DNA of 64,000 nucleotides from Mycolicibacterium goodii (GTDB lineage: Bacteria > Actinomycetota > Actinomycetes > Mycobacteriales > Mycobacteriaceae), in assembly GCF_001187505.1 (NCBI RefSeq), contig NZ_CP012150.1, forward strand, positions 6,172,048 through 6,236,047, given 5' to 3'. Of this stretch, positions 1 to 10,581 are shown piece by piece (the stretch's first letter is position 1; the number at the start of each line of letters is the position of its first letter). A program made the translations under genes and the position numbers. The notes under the pieces are model-generated. The model ran no database searches. It had not been told where the DNA came from and saw nothing but the letters and a program-made list of their open reading frames with translations.

Positions 1-1
1 C

Positions 2-742
2 TGCCTGCAGTTGTTCCCCGACGCGTCAACCTACTTCCGCCCCGTGGTGATCACGCTGGCCGCGATCGGGATCGTCTACGGCGCGGTGCTGGCCATCGGG
101 CAGACCGACGTGATGAGGCTCATCGCCTACACGTCCATATCGCATTTCGGGTTCATCATCCTGGGCATCTTCGTGATGACCAGCCAGGGTCAGTCCGGGT
201 CGACGCTGTACATGATCAACCACGGGATCTCCACGGCCGCCTTGTTCCTCATCGCCGGGTTCCTGGTGTCGCGGCGCGGCAGCAGGCTCATCGACTCCTA
301 CGGCGGCGTCCAGAAGGTCGCACCCGTGCTGGCGGGCACGTTCCTGGTCGCCGGCCTTGCCACCCTGTCGCTTCCCGGCCTGGCCCCGTTCATCAGCGAA
401 TTCCTGGTGCTCATCGGCACATTCACCCGGTACCCGGCGGTGGCGGTGTTCGCCGCGACCGCGCTGGTGCTGTCCGCGGTCTACATCCTGTGGACGTATC
501 AGCGGATGATGACCGGACCGGTGCGCGACGGCGTGGCCGACGGTGAGGGCGCCGTGCGCGACCTCGTGCCACGCGAGCTCGCGGTGGTGGCACCGCTCAT
601 CGCGTTGCTGCTGGTTCTCGGCATCTACCCGAAACCCGCACTCGACGTGATCAACCCGGCGGTCGAGCACACGCTGACCACGATCGGACAGACCGATCCG
701 GAACCGGCTGTGCCGCCGACGATTGCAGAGGGGGCCCGCTGA
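2..742 (+). CDS. nuoM: NADH-quinone oxidoreductase subunit M, C-terminal part
   Basis: The reading frame is open from the window edge, so the N-terminus lies outside. NuoM is one of the three antiporter-like membrane subunits of respiratory complex I and helps pump protons while NADH is oxidised with menaquinone. The visible 246 residues contain several hydrophobic helices and the family stretch DVMRLIAYTSISHFGF, with the conserved histidine of the proton channel. The hydrophilic C-terminus is short. The stop (740-742) lies one base before the ATG of nuoN, so the two are translationally linked. Identity is sure from sequence and from the nuoN neighbour. Confidence 0.96.
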   Translation, partial: CLQLFPDASTYFRPVVITLAAIGIVYGAVLAIGQTDVMRLIAYTSISHFGFIILGIFVMTSQGQSGSTLYMINHGISTAALFLIAGFLVSRRGSRLIDSYGGVQKVAPVLAGTFLVAGLATLSLPGLAPFISEFLVLIGTFTRYPAVAVFAATALVLSAVYILWTYQRMMTGPVRDGVADGEGAVRDLVPRELAVVAPLIALLLVLGIYPKPALDVINPAVEHTLTTIGQTDPEPAVPPTIAEGAR

Positions 743-743
743 C

Positions 744-2309
744 ATGGTCACACCCAGCGTCGAATACGGCCTGCTGTCGCCGATGCTCATCGTGTTCGGC
801 GTGGCGATCCTCGGTGTGCTGATCGAGGCGTTCGCACCACGGCCCAGTCGCTACCCGCTGCAGGTCACCCTCGCGCTCGGCGGGCTCGTCGCCGCCGTCG
901 TCGCGGCGGTGTTCGTCGCACGCGACCTGCGCGGCACCCCGGGACGGCCCGCGGTGCTCGGCGCCGTCGCACTCGACGCGCCCGCGGTGTTCCTGCAGGC
1001 CACGATCGCGTTGGTGGGCATCCTCGGCATCATGCTCATCGCCGAGCGCCAGAAGGCCACCGTATCCGTCGGCGAGCCAAGGGGTCTGGAGGGTTTCACC
1101 CCGCAGGCATCGGCGGTGGCGGGCAGTGTCGCCGAGCAGTTGGCCACCAGGTCCGGTGTCATGCAGACCGAGGTCTTCCCGCTGACGATGTTCGCCATCG
1201 GCGGCATGCTGTTGTTCCCCGCCGCCGACGACCTGCTCACCATGTTCGTGGCGCTGGAGGTGCTGTCGCTGCCGCTGTACCTGCTGTGCGGGCTCGCGCG
1301 GCGACGGCGCCTGCTGTCGCAGGAGGCCGCGCTGAAGTACTTCCTACTGGGCGCGTTCTCGTCGGCGTTCTTCCTGTACGGCGCGGCCATGCTGTACGGC
1401 GCGGCCGGAACACTGGCCCTGTCAGGTATCGCCGAGGCCGTCTCGGCGGGCCGCGGCAGCACCTCGCTGGCGCTGCTCGGCGTCGCACTGCTGCTCGTCG
1501 GCGTGCTGTTCAAAGTCGGTGCGGTGCCGTTCCATTCGTGGATCCCGGACGTCTACCAGGGCGCGCCGACGGCGATCACCGCGTTCATGGCGGCCGCCAC
1601 CAAGATCGCGGCGTTCGGCGCGATGCTGCGGATCTTCTACGTCGCGGTGCCCGCTCTGCGCGACGACTGGCGACCGGTGCTGTGGGCGATCGCGATCCTG
1701 ACCATGGTGGTCGGCACCGTCACCGCCGTCACGCAGACCGATGTCAAACGCATGCTCGCCTACTCGGCCGTGGCGCATTCGGGTTTCATCCTCACCGGTG
1801 TGATCGCCGCCAACCCGGCCGGGGTGTCGTCGACGCTGTTCTATCTGTTCGCCTACGGGTTCAGCACGCTCGGCGCGTTCGCGGTCGTGGGGTTGATCCG
1901 CAACGCCGCGGGCGACGAGGAGACGTCGATGGCGCAGTGGGCCGGCCTGGGACGGCGCTATCCCATTGTGGGCGTGGTGTTCTCACTGTTTCTTCTGGCA
2001 TTTGCCGGTATCCCGTTGACCAGTGGGTTCGTCAGCAAGTTCGCGGTGTTCCAGGCCGCCGGTGAGGGTGGTGCGATCCCGCTGGTGATCGTCGGTGTGA
2101 TCGCCAGCGCCGTCGCCGCGTACTTCTACGTGCGCGTCATCGTGCTGATGTTCTTCACCGAACCGCCCGCCGATGCGCCCGAACTCGTGGTGCCCAGCGC
2201 CCTGTCGACCGCGGTGGTCGCCGTGACCGCGGCCGTCACCTTCGCGCTCGGCGCACTCCCGCAGCCGCTGCTCGATCTGGCCCACAGCGCCGAGACCTTC
2301 CTGCACTAA
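744..2309 (+). CDS. nuoN: NADH-quinone oxidoreductase subunit N
   Basis: This encodes 521 residues, close to the usual length of mycobacterial NuoN. It is the last antiporter-like subunit of complex I, with about 14 hydrophobic segments. Typical features are KVGAVPFHSWIPDVYQGAP near residue 260-280 and DVKRMLAYSAVAHSGF near residue 340, with the lysines and histidines of the proton path. The ATG at 744 is chosen because it follows the nuoM stop by one base; a TTG at 723 would extend the protein into nuoM. It is the last gene of the nuo operon: a long inverted repeat and a convergent gene follow. Confidence 0.97.
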   Translation: MVTPSVEYGLLSPMLIVFGVAILGVLIEAFAPRPSRYPLQVTLALGGLVAAVVAAVFVARDLRGTPGRPAVLGAVALDAPAVFLQATIALVGILGIMLIAERQKATVSVGEPRGLEGFTPQASAVAGSVAEQLATRSGVMQTEVFPLTMFAIGGMLLFPAADDLLTMFVALEVLSLPLYLLCGLARRRRLLSQEAALKYFLLGAFSSAFFLYGAAMLYGAAGTLALSGIAEAVSAGRGSTSLALLGVALLLVGVLFKVGAVPFHSWIPDVYQGAPTAITAFMAAATKIAAFGAMLRIFYVAVPALRDDWRPVLWAIAILTMVVGTVTAVTQTDVKRMLAYSAVAHSGFILTGVIAANPAGVSSTLFYLFAYGFSTLGAFAVVGLIRNAAGDEETSMAQWAGLGRRYPIVGVVFSLFLLAFAGIPLTSGFVSKFAVFQAAGEGGAIPLVIVGVIASAVAAYFYVRVIVLMFFTEPPADAPELVVPSALSTAVVAVTAAVTFALGALPQPLLDLAHSAETFLH

Positions 2310-2318
2310 CTTCCCTTG

Positions 2319-2380
2319 CGCGAGCAGACGCGAAAGTACCCATTTTGGCGCGCTAACAGGCACTTTCGCGTCTGCTCGCG
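2319..2380. repeat. Long inverted repeat at the end of the nuo operon
   Basis: Two 19-base arms (2319-2337 and 2362-2380) are perfect reverse complements around a 24-base loop. The arm begins CGCGAGCAGACGCG. It fills the gap between the convergent stop codons of nuoN (TAA) and the alcohol dehydrogenase (TAA on the minus strand). There is no U-tract, but the position suggests a bidirectional transcription barrier. The outer arm sequence GCGAGCAGACGC recurs in the repeat at 9263-9320, so this is probably a dispersed element. Confidence 0.85.
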
Positions 2381-2386
2381 AAGGAA

Positions 2387-3421
2387 TTAGGGTTCGATGA
2401 TCGTCATGCCCGAGCCCGCGAAACTGTCCATGCCCGCCAGCGCGCCCGGCGCGTCGTCGAGGCCGATGCGGCGGGTCACCAACCGCTCCGGTTGCAGCGC
2501 TTGGCCGGCGAGCAGATCCAGCATCGCCTGATAATCGGCGGCGGGCATGCCGTGGGAGCCCAGGATCGCGAGTTCCTGCGCGATCACCCGGTCCATCGGA
2601 AAGGCCGGAGAAACGTCGCCGCCGAACAGCAGGCCCACCTGCACGTGGCGACCCCGGCGGCGCAGCGACGCCACCGATGTCACGGCCGAGGTGGGATTGC
2701 CGACGGCGTCGACACCGATGTGCGCTCCACCGTCGGTGCGTCGCACGATCTCGGTTGCCACATCGTCGATTTCGGTGCTGTTGACAGTCTCGTCGGCACC
2801 CAGTCGCTGCGCGGCCGCCAACGCGTCGGCGGTGACGTCGACCGCGACGACCTTGGCGCCGAACGCTTTTGCGATCATCACCGCCGACAGTCCCACGCCG
2901 CCGCAACCGTGCACCGCGACCCACTGGCCCGCCTGTACCGCACCGTGGGTGACCAGCGCCCGGAACGCGGTCGCGAACCGGCAACCGAGCGATGCGGCCG
3001 CGACGAACGACACGGCGTCGGGCAGCCGGATCAGGTTGGTGGCCGCACGCGGCACCGCGACCAGCTGCGCGAACGACCCGGGCAGCGTGAAACCGGGTTG
3101 CTCCTGGTGCGGGCACACCTGCGCCTGGCCTGCCGCGCAGAACTCGCAGCGGCCGCACCCGAGCACGAACGGCGTCGTCACCCGGTCCCCCACCTGCCAG
3201 CCGGTGACGTCAGCACCGACCGCGGCGATGACGCCGGCGAACTCGTGACCGGGGATGATCGGCAACCGGACCGGGTCGTGGCCACGCCAGGCGTGCCAAT
3301 CCGACCGGCACAGCCCGGTCGCGGCGACCGCGACGAGCACACCATCCGCGGGGCACTCAGGGTCGGCCACCTCCGTCACCTGAGGCAGGACACCGACAGC
3401 GGAATAGACAACAGCGCGCAC
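2387..3421 (-). CDS. Zinc-dependent alcohol dehydrogenase (MDR family)
   Basis: This is a 344-residue medium-chain dehydrogenase that oxidises an alcohol with NAD(P)+. The catalytic zinc site is seen in GLCRSDWHAW and GHEFAG. The structural zinc site is the four-cysteine loop CGRCEFCAAGQAQVC, and the Rossmann fold has HGCGGVGLSA. The GTG at 3421 gives the usual MRAVV-type N-terminus. However, coding-like sequence continues upstream, and an ATG at 3478 with AGGTCG ahead of it would add 19 residues, so the start is not certain. It is the last gene of the minus-strand MFS/monooxygenase operon, 157 bases after the monooxygenase. The substrate is unknown. Confidence 0.88.
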   Translation of the reverse strand: MRAVVYSAVGVLPQVTEVADPECPADGVLVAVAATGLCRSDWHAWRGHDPVRLPIIPGHEFAGVIAAVGADVTGWQVGDRVTTPFVLGCGRCEFCAAGQAQVCPHQEQPGFTLPGSFAQLVAVPRAATNLIRLPDAVSFVAAASLGCRFATAFRALVTHGAVQAGQWVAVHGCGGVGLSAVMIAKAFGAKVVAVDVTADALAAAQRLGADETVNSTEIDDVATEIVRRTDGGAHIGVDAVGNPTSAVTSVASLRRRGRHVQVGLLFGGDVSPAFPMDRVIAQELAILGSHGMPAADYQAMLDLLAGQALQPERLVTRRIGLDDAPGALAGMDSFAGSGMTIIEP

Positions 3422-3578
3422 GGGCCCATCGTAGGCGGGCTCAGCGCCGCCGAGGTCCTCGCGCACGGGTGTGGCCATCTCGACCTGTTTGCGGGCCTGT
3501 TCGACGACGGGGGTGTCCGGGTCGAGCACCGACAGGTAAACCTCGTGAGCGGCAAGCGAATCGACGGCACAGTCTGGC

Positions 3579-4943
3579 TCAGTACCACCCCGGTGGCCGG
3601 TAGGCCGCGCCGGGATGGTCGGCGGCCAGGAGCGGCCCGGCGCCGCCGAGCCGCTCGCGCAACGTGACCCGCTCACCGTGCTCGGGCACCCGGCCGCGGC
3701 GGCGCAGTTCGGGCACCACGAGGCGGGCAAAGTCCTCGAAGGTTCCCGGCGTCGTGACATAGGCCAGGTTGAACCCGTCGATGTCGGCCTCCTCGACCCA
3801 CCGCTCGAGCTCGTCGGCCACCTCGGTCGCCGAGCCCACCAGCACCGGGCCGCGGCCACCGAGACCGATCTCCTGCGCCAACTCCCGTGCCGTCCAGGGA
3901 CGCTCGGCCGTGGTGAACGACGCCAGCGCCGACCGATTCGCCTCGGTCTGCACGTACTTGAGCGGTTCATCGGGGCCGAGTTCGGCCAGGTCCACACCGG
4001 TCCAGCCGCCGAACAGCGCGAGCGCACCCTCGGGACTGACGTACTTCCGGTATTCGTTCAGCTTGGCCACGGCCTCGTCGTGCGTTTCGGCGACGATCGG
4101 CGTGACCATCGTGAAGACTTTGATGGAGCGGGGATCTCGGCCCTGCTCGGCAGCGGCGGCGCGCAGCGCCTTGACGGGTTTGGCAACGACCTCGGGTGTC
4201 GGACCCGAGACGAACACCGCCTCGGCGTGCCCCGCGGCGAACCGCACACCGCGCGGCGAGGCCCCGGCCTGGAACAGCACCGGGGTGCGCTGCGGCGACG
4301 GTTCGCACAAAAACGGCCCGGGAACGCTGAAGTAGCGCCCCTTGTGCTCGATGTCGTGCACCTTCGCCGGATCGGTGAACACGCCGCGGTCCGCGTCGCG
4401 GACCACGGCGCCGGGTTCCCATGACGCCTCCCACAGCTTGTAGCAGACCTCGAGGTACTCCTCGGCGATCTCGTAGCGCTCGTCGTGCGGGATCTGGGCA
4501 TCCAGGCCGAGGTTGCGCGCCGCGCTGTCCAGATACGACGTGACGATGTTCCACGCCACGCGGCCCTCGGTGAGGTGATCGAGCGTCGCGAACCGGCGCG
4601 CCAGTGCGTAGGGCTGCTCGTAGGTCAGTGACACCGTGACACCGAAGCCGAGGGTCTCGGTGACCGCGGCCATGGCCGAGACCGCCAGCGTCGGATCGTT
4701 GACCGGGAACTGCGCGGCGTCGACCACCGCCGCATCCCGCGAACCGCCGTAGACGTCGTAGACGCCCAGGATGTCGGCGAGGAACAGCGCGTCGAACCCA
4801 CCGGCCTCCAGCGTGCGGGCCAGCTCGGTCCAGTAGCCGAGCTCGCGGTAGCGGTAACCCTGATCTTCCGGATGACGCCACAGGCCCGCGGACTGGTGCC
4901 CGACACAGGCCATGTCGAAGGCGTTCAGGTAGATCCTGGTCAT
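3579..4943 (-). CDS. NtaA/SnaA/DszA-family flavin-dependent monooxygenase
   Basis: The protein is 454 residues, the usual size for this branch of the bacterial luciferase-like superfamily. Members take reduced FMN from a partner reductase and oxygenate substrates such as nitrilotriacetate, EDTA or dibenzothiophene sulfone. Family features include the N-terminal IYLNAFDMACVGHQSAGLW, EGRVAWNIVTSY near residue 140, and PVLFQAGASPRG near residue 240. The ATG at 4943 overlaps the stop of the upstream MFS gene by one base (ATGA), which fixes the start and couples the genes. No reductase gene lies alongside. The transporter context suggests uptake and oxidation of one sulfur- or nitrogen-containing compound; that is inference. 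Confidence 0.88.
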   Translation of the reverse strand: MTRIYLNAFDMACVGHQSAGLWRHPEDQGYRYRELGYWTELARTLEAGGFDALFLADILGVYDVYGGSRDAAVVDAAQFPVNDPTLAVSAMAAVTETLGFGVTVSLTYEQPYALARRFATLDHLTEGRVAWNIVTSYLDSAARNLGLDAQIPHDERYEIAEEYLEVCYKLWEASWEPGAVVRDADRGVFTDPAKVHDIEHKGRYFSVPGPFLCEPSPQRTPVLFQAGASPRGVRFAAGHAEAVFVSGPTPEVVAKPVKALRAAAAEQGRDPRSIKVFTMVTPIVAETHDEAVAKLNEYRKYVSPEGALALFGGWTGVDLAELGPDEPLKYVQTEANRSALASFTTAERPWTARELAQEIGLGGRGPVLVGSATEVADELERWVEEADIDGFNLAYVTTPGTFEDFARLVVPELRRRGRVPEHGERVTLRERLGGAGPLLAADHPGAAYRPPGWY

Positions 4944-6256
4944 CACTCGTCCCCGATCTCGTCCTTGTGTGTCTCGCGCGCGAAATAGGCGGCCGCGACG
5001 GTGATCACGGTGAGCACGACGAAGTACCCGACGATCAGCCACGGGCTGCCGTCGCCGGCGACCAACAGGGACGCCGCGATGAGCGGCGCGAACCCGCCGG
5101 AGAGCACGGCGCCGATCGAGTATCCCAGTGACGCGCCGCTGTAGCGCACGCGGGTGTCGAACAGTTCACCGAACCAGGCGGCCTGCGGGCCGTACATGGC
5201 GTCGTGCGCGATGTTCACGCCGAACACGATCGCCAGGACGATCGCGACGTGCGAACCGGAGTCGGCGGCGAGGAAGAACAGCACGAGCGCCAGCACGCCG
5301 GCGATCGCACCGAAGAGGTACGGCGGGCGCCTGCCGATCCGGTCGGACAGCATCGCCCAGGCCGGCGTGGTGATCAGCCCGATCGCCGACGCGATGAGGA
5401 CCGCCGCCAGGCCGACCCCGCCACCGGCGGATGACGAATCCTGCAGATAGGTCAGCGAATACGTCGTGAGCAGCACGAACAGGGCGATCTGCGAGATCCG
5501 CAGCCCGGTGGTGATCACCACTCCGCGCGGCTGGGTGCGCAGCACCTCCAACACCGGCATCCGCGCAACCTCGCCGGCTTCCTTGACCCGGGTGAACACC
5601 TCGGCATCGGTGAGCCGCAGCCGGATCACCAGGCCGATGACGACGAGAACGGCGCTGAGCAGGAACGGGATTCGCCAGCCGTACGCGAGGAAAGCGTCAG
5701 GACCGGTGACGGTCCTGGTCACGTAGAAAACGCCGGTCGACAGCAACATGCCCGCGGGTGATCCCAGCTGGGTGAAGCTGCCGAACAACCCGCGCCGCCC
5801 CGGCGGAGCATGTTCCACCGACAGCAGTGCCGCACCGCCCCATTCCGCGCCGACCGCGAGCCCCTGCAGCAGCCGCAGGACGACCAGCAGCGCGGGAGCC
5901 AGCAGCCCGACCTGCGCGTAGGTGGGCAGCAGCCCGATCGCGAAGGTGCTCACCCCCATGCCCACCAGCGCGGCGACCAGAACCGTCTTGCGGCCAAGCC
6001 GGTCGCCGTAGTGGCCGGATATCAGCGCACCCAGCGGCCTGGCCCCGAAGCCCGCCGCATAGGTCGCGAACGCGGCCAACGTCCCGGCCGTCGACGAGAC
6101 ATTCGGGAAGAACAATGGTTTGAAGACGAGCGCCGCAGCCGTGGCGTACAGGTAGAAGTCGTACCACTCGATGGTGGTTCCGACCGCACTACCCAGCGCG
6201 ACGGTGCGCGCACTCGGCTTGGCAGCAGACGCTGAGCGTTGGTCAGCAAGAGTCAC
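4943..6256 (-). CDS. MFS transporter, metabolite:H+ symporter type
   Basis: This 437-residue membrane protein has about 12 predicted helices. It resembles the metabolite:H+ symporter group (ProP, ShiA, KgtP): GSAVGTTIEWYDFYLYATA opens helix 1, GDRLGRKTVLV lies between helices 2 and 3, and LLQGLAVGAEWGGA is in helix 4. The GTG at 6256 is preferred because it begins at the family boundary; the frame upstream to 6316 has no support. It is the first gene of the operon with the monooxygenase and alcohol dehydrogenase, and probably imports their substrate. A gap of 72 bases separates it from the TetR gene, which is transcribed in the same direction from upstream. Confidence 0.88.
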   Translation of the reverse strand: MTLADQRSASAAKPSARTVALGSAVGTTIEWYDFYLYATAAALVFKPLFFPNVSSTAGTLAAFATYAAGFGARPLGALISGHYGDRLGRKTVLVAALVGMGVSTFAIGLLPTYAQVGLLAPALLVVLRLLQGLAVGAEWGGAALLSVEHAPPGRRGLFGSFTQLGSPAGMLLSTGVFYVTRTVTGPDAFLAYGWRIPFLLSAVLVVIGLVIRLRLTDAEVFTRVKEAGEVARMPVLEVLRTQPRGVVITTGLRISQIALFVLLTTYSLTYLQDSSSAGGGVGLAAVLIASAIGLITTPAWAMLSDRIGRRPPYLFGAIAGVLALVLFFLAADSGSHVAIVLAIVFGVNIAHDAMYGPQAAWFGELFDTRVRYSGASLGYSIGAVLSGGFAPLIAASLLVAGDGSPWLIVGYFVVLTVITVAAAYFARETHKDEIGDE

Positions 6257-6328
6257 GTGCGGGCAGTCTATGCAGTTTCGCGACGTTTGAAGAGACTTAA
6301 CTTCATCGCGAGGCAAAAGCTGTTCAGC

Positions 6329-8119
<1,791 letters not shown>

Positions 8120-8120
8120 C

Positions 8121-9236
8121 ATGCTCGGCCCGATGGACGAGTTCCCGGTACACCAACTGCCACAACCGATCGCGTGGCCCGGATCCTCGGACCGCAACTT
8201 CTACGACCGCTCGTACTTCAACGCCCACGACCGCACCGGCGACATCTTCGTCATCACCGGCATCGGCTACTACCCCAATCTCGGGGTGAAGGACGCGTTC
8301 CTGCTAGTGTCCCGCCGCGGCGCCCAGACCGCGGTGCACCTGTCCGACGCCATCGACCAGGACCGGCTCAACCAGCACGTCATGGGATACCGCGTCGAGG
8401 TCACCGAACCACTGCACAAACTGCGGATCGTCCTCGACGACACCCACGGCATCGAGGCGGACCTCACCTGGAACGGTTTGTTCGACGTCGTGCAGGAACA
8501 ACCGCACATCCTGCGCGCCGGGAACCGGGTCACCCTCGACGCGCAGCGCTTCGCCCAGTTGGGCTCCTGGAGTGGACATCTCACCATCGACGGCGAACAC
8601 ATCGACGTCGACCCCGCCACCTGGATCGGCTCGCGCGACCGGTCCTGGGGTATCCGGCCCATCGGCGAGGCCGAGCCACCGGGGCGGCCCGCCGACCCGC
8701 CGTTCGAGGGCATGTGGTGGCTGTATGTGCCGATGGCGTTCGACGAGTTCTCGATCGTGCTCATCATCCAGGAGGAGCCCAACGGGTTCCGCTCCCTCAA
8801 CGACTGCACGCGCATCTGGAAAGACGGCCGCATCGAACAACTCGGCTGGCCGCGGGTCAAGATCCACTACCGCTCGGGCACCCGCATCCCCACCGGCGCC
8901 ACCATCGACGCGACCGCGGCCGACGGATCCCCCGTGCGCTTCGACGTGGAATCCAAACTGCCGGTTCCCATTCACGTCGGCGGCGGCTACGGCGGCGACC
9001 CGGACTGGCTGCACGGCGTGTGGAAAGGCGAGAAGTTCACCGAACGACTCACCTACGACATGACGGATCCGGCGATCATCGGCCGGGCCGGGTTCGGCGT
9101 GATCGACCACGTCGGCCGCGCGGTGTGCACCGAAGGCGACGCGGCGCCCGCCGAGGGATGGGGCCTGTTCGAGCACGGCGCGCTCGGCCGACACGATCCG
9201 TCCGGTTTCACCGACTGGCTGACCGTCGCGCCCTGA
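8121..9236 (+). CDS. Conserved protein of unknown function
   Basis: The protein is 371 residues, soluble, and rich in Trp, Gly and Asp. It has no signal peptide and no motif that I can tie to catalysis. Its character (repeated beta-rich segments, MWWLYVPMAFDEFSIVLI near the middle) suggests a lipocalin/tocopherol-cyclase-like beta barrel, and I recall such proteins being annotated with DUF7065/DUF7064 domains; this is not firm. It starts one base after the kinase stop, so it is co-expressed with the APH-like enzyme. The final codons and stop are part of a 16-base tandem repeat (see 9231-9346). Confidence 0.75.
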   Translation: MLGPMDEFPVHQLPQPIAWPGSSDRNFYDRSYFNAHDRTGDIFVITGIGYYPNLGVKDAFLLVSRRGAQTAVHLSDAIDQDRLNQHVMGYRVEVTEPLHKLRIVLDDTHGIEADLTWNGLFDVVQEQPHILRAGNRVTLDAQRFAQLGSWSGHLTIDGEHIDVDPATWIGSRDRSWGIRPIGEAEPPGRPADPPFEGMWWLYVPMAFDEFSIVLIIQEEPNGFRSLNDCTRIWKDGRIEQLGWPRVKIHYRSGTRIPTGATIDATAADGSPVRFDVESKLPVPIHVGGGYGGDPDWLHGVWKGEKFTERLTYDMTDPAIIGRAGFGVIDHVGRAVCTEGDAAPAEGWGLFEHGALGRHDPSGFTDWLTVAP

Positions 9237-9346
9237 TTTTCTCCCGCCCTGATTTTCTCCCGCGAGCAGACGCAAAACTGCCGTTTTTCACGCCAAAACA
9301 GGCAGTTTTGCGTCTGCTCGGCGGGGAAAAACTCAGGCCGGGGAAC
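9231..9346. repeat. Nested tandem and inverted repeat between convergent genes
   Basis: The core is a perfect 20-base inverted repeat (9263-9282 and 9301-9320, arm starting CGAGCAGACGCAAAACTG) around an 18-base loop. To its left, CCCTGATTTTCTCCCG occurs twice in tandem (9231-9246 and 9247-9262), the first copy holding the TGA of the upstream gene. To its right, AACTCAGGCCG also occurs twice, the second copy holding the stop of the minus-strand gene. The left tandem unit and the right flank are themselves imperfect reverse complements, so the full palindrome is about 35 bases per arm. Confidence 0.82.
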
Positions 9347-9721
9347 TCAGGCCGCCCAGAACAGGACAGCGGCACCGATCGCCTCGACCAGGAAGTAGAA
9401 CCAGTTGGGGTAGAAGGGTGTTCGCTCGTCGAACACCGCCGAGAGCGCCCGGCTCACCGCCATCCCCGCCAACGCGGCGCCGACCGTGAGCAGCACACCG
9501 GTTCGTACCAGCTGCGGCGCAAAGGCGGCGTACGTCAGCACCGCGGCGGTGGCCACGCCGAAACCGCCGTACACCCCGCGCACCTCCGCGCGCGACGAGG
9601 CCGACGTGAGCACATGGTCGAACGGTCGCATGATCGCCTGCGGTGCGGCCAGCGCGTAGACCCCCATGCCGAGGAAGAACACTCCGACAACCACGATGAC
9701 TGCTGTGACTCCGGCGCTCAA
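9347..9721 (-). CDS. Small membrane protein, DUF4345-like
   Basis: The protein is 124 residues with four hydrophobic segments and the pattern of DUF4345 proteins (a GMGVYALAAPQAI segment, then RAEVRGVYGGFGVA). The function is unknown. The start is decided by the ribosome site: AGGAGG (plus-strand 9727-9732) lies five bases before TTG 9721, whereas the ATG at 9757 would put that site inside the gene and run into the divergent AraC gene. Only 34 bases separate it from the AraC-family gene, so that regulator probably controls it. Confidence 0.8.
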   Translation of the reverse strand: MSAGVTAVIVVVGVFFLGMGVYALAAPQAIMRPFDHVLTSASSRAEVRGVYGGFGVATAAVLTYAAFAPQLVRTGVLLTVGAALAGMAVSRALSAVFDERTPFYPNWFYFLVEAIGAAVLFWAA

Positions 9722-9755
9722 GGTAACCTCCTGCTCAGGTGATGAGGAGGCCAGC

Positions 9756-10511
9756 ATGCCGACCCAGATACCCGCGCCGCTTCCACAAACCTGCTATCCG
9801 GCGCTGTGGCTGTGGCCCGGCCAGTGTCTGTACTCCGGTCCGGCCCTGGGCCTGCAACCGCATTCGGGTTCGGTGTGGTGCCTGGCGGTCGGGGTCGACG
9901 CTCCGCTGACGGTCGACGTGGGTGGGCATCAGATCCGAACGCGCACGGCGCTCATTCCACCGCGGGTGACTCACCATCTGGTGATGACGGGTCCACTGGT
10001 TTCCTGCTACTTGGATCCGGCGTCACACCGGACAGCGTCGTGCCGCGGGCAGTTCGGCGAGATCGTCCACGGCGTCGGTATCCGGCACCACCGCGAGGAT
10101 CGGTTGCTCACCCCACCGGATGACGATCTTTCGGCCTTGCGCTGGCTGGACACCGCGGCGCCGTCGGCGATCCACCCAATCGATCCGCGGATCGAATTGG
10201 CGGCCAAGCAGATCCGCGACGACCCCGTCACAGTGGTGCCTGCCGCCGATCTGGCCGCCGCGGCCGGGTTGTCCGAATCCCGCTTCCTGCACCTCTTCCG
10301 CGCCGAACTGGGCACAAGCCTGCGGCGCTACCGGATGTGGTGCAGGCTGCTGCGCGCCGGAGCGCTGCTGGCGGCGGGCCACGACCTGACCACGGCAGCC
10401 GTCGACTCGGGGTTCGCCAGCCCGTCCCATCTCGCCGACCGGTTCAGGTCCATGTTCGGGCTGTCGGCGTCCCGGTTGCTGGCGACGGGACTGCAGATCC
10501 GGGTTCCCTGA
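9756..10511 (+). CDS. AraC-family transcriptional regulator
   Basis: The protein is 251 residues. The C-terminal double helix-turn-helix is clear: DLAAAAGLSESRFLHLFRAE, then TTAAVDSGFASPSHLADRFR and MFGLSASRL. The N-terminal part looks like a cupin-type sensor (SGSVWCLAVGVDAPLTV; LIPPRVTHHLVM). ATG 9756 follows GAGGAGG at a normal distance. It is divergent from the DUF4345-like gene with only 34 bases between starts, so the two promoters must overlap; regulation of that neighbour is inferred. Confidence 0.88.
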   Translation: MPTQIPAPLPQTCYPALWLWPGQCLYSGPALGLQPHSGSVWCLAVGVDAPLTVDVGGHQIRTRTALIPPRVTHHLVMTGPLVSCYLDPASHRTASCRGQFGEIVHGVGIRHHREDRLLTPPDDDLSALRWLDTAAPSAIHPIDPRIELAAKQIRDDPVTVVPAADLAAAAGLSESRFLHLFRAELGTSLRRYRMWCRLLRAGALLAAGHDLTTAAVDSGFASPSHLADRFRSMFGLSASRLLATGLQIRVP

Positions 10512-10514
10512 CCC

Positions 10515-10581
10515 GCGCGAGCGTGCGCCGACTGCTGCTAATTCGCGGCGTGTTCTGCAGCAGACACGCCCGCTCGCGGTG
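10515..10581. repeat. Imperfect inverted repeat overlapping a gene end
   Basis: The left arm (about 10515-10538, starting CGCGAGCGTGCG) and the right arm (about 10556-10578, ending CGCTCGCGG) are imperfect reverse complements sharing CGCGAGCG and CTGCTGC. It lies at the convergent junction of the AraC and EthA-like genes. The right arm encodes the last residues of the EthA-like protein. The arm end GCGAGC links it to the repeats at 2319, 9263 and 17304. Confidence 0.6.

Noticed and set aside
26..790. Long minus-strand open frame across nuoM
   Set aside because: It is a mirror of the real nuoM/nuoN frame: Arg/His/Gly/Gln-rich, no motifs, no ribosome site.
1983..3158. 391-residue minus-strand frame overlapping nuoN and the alcohol dehydrogenase
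   Set aside because: Out-of-frame shadow of the dehydrogenase; composition is very rich in Arg and Gly and the frame crosses two real genes.
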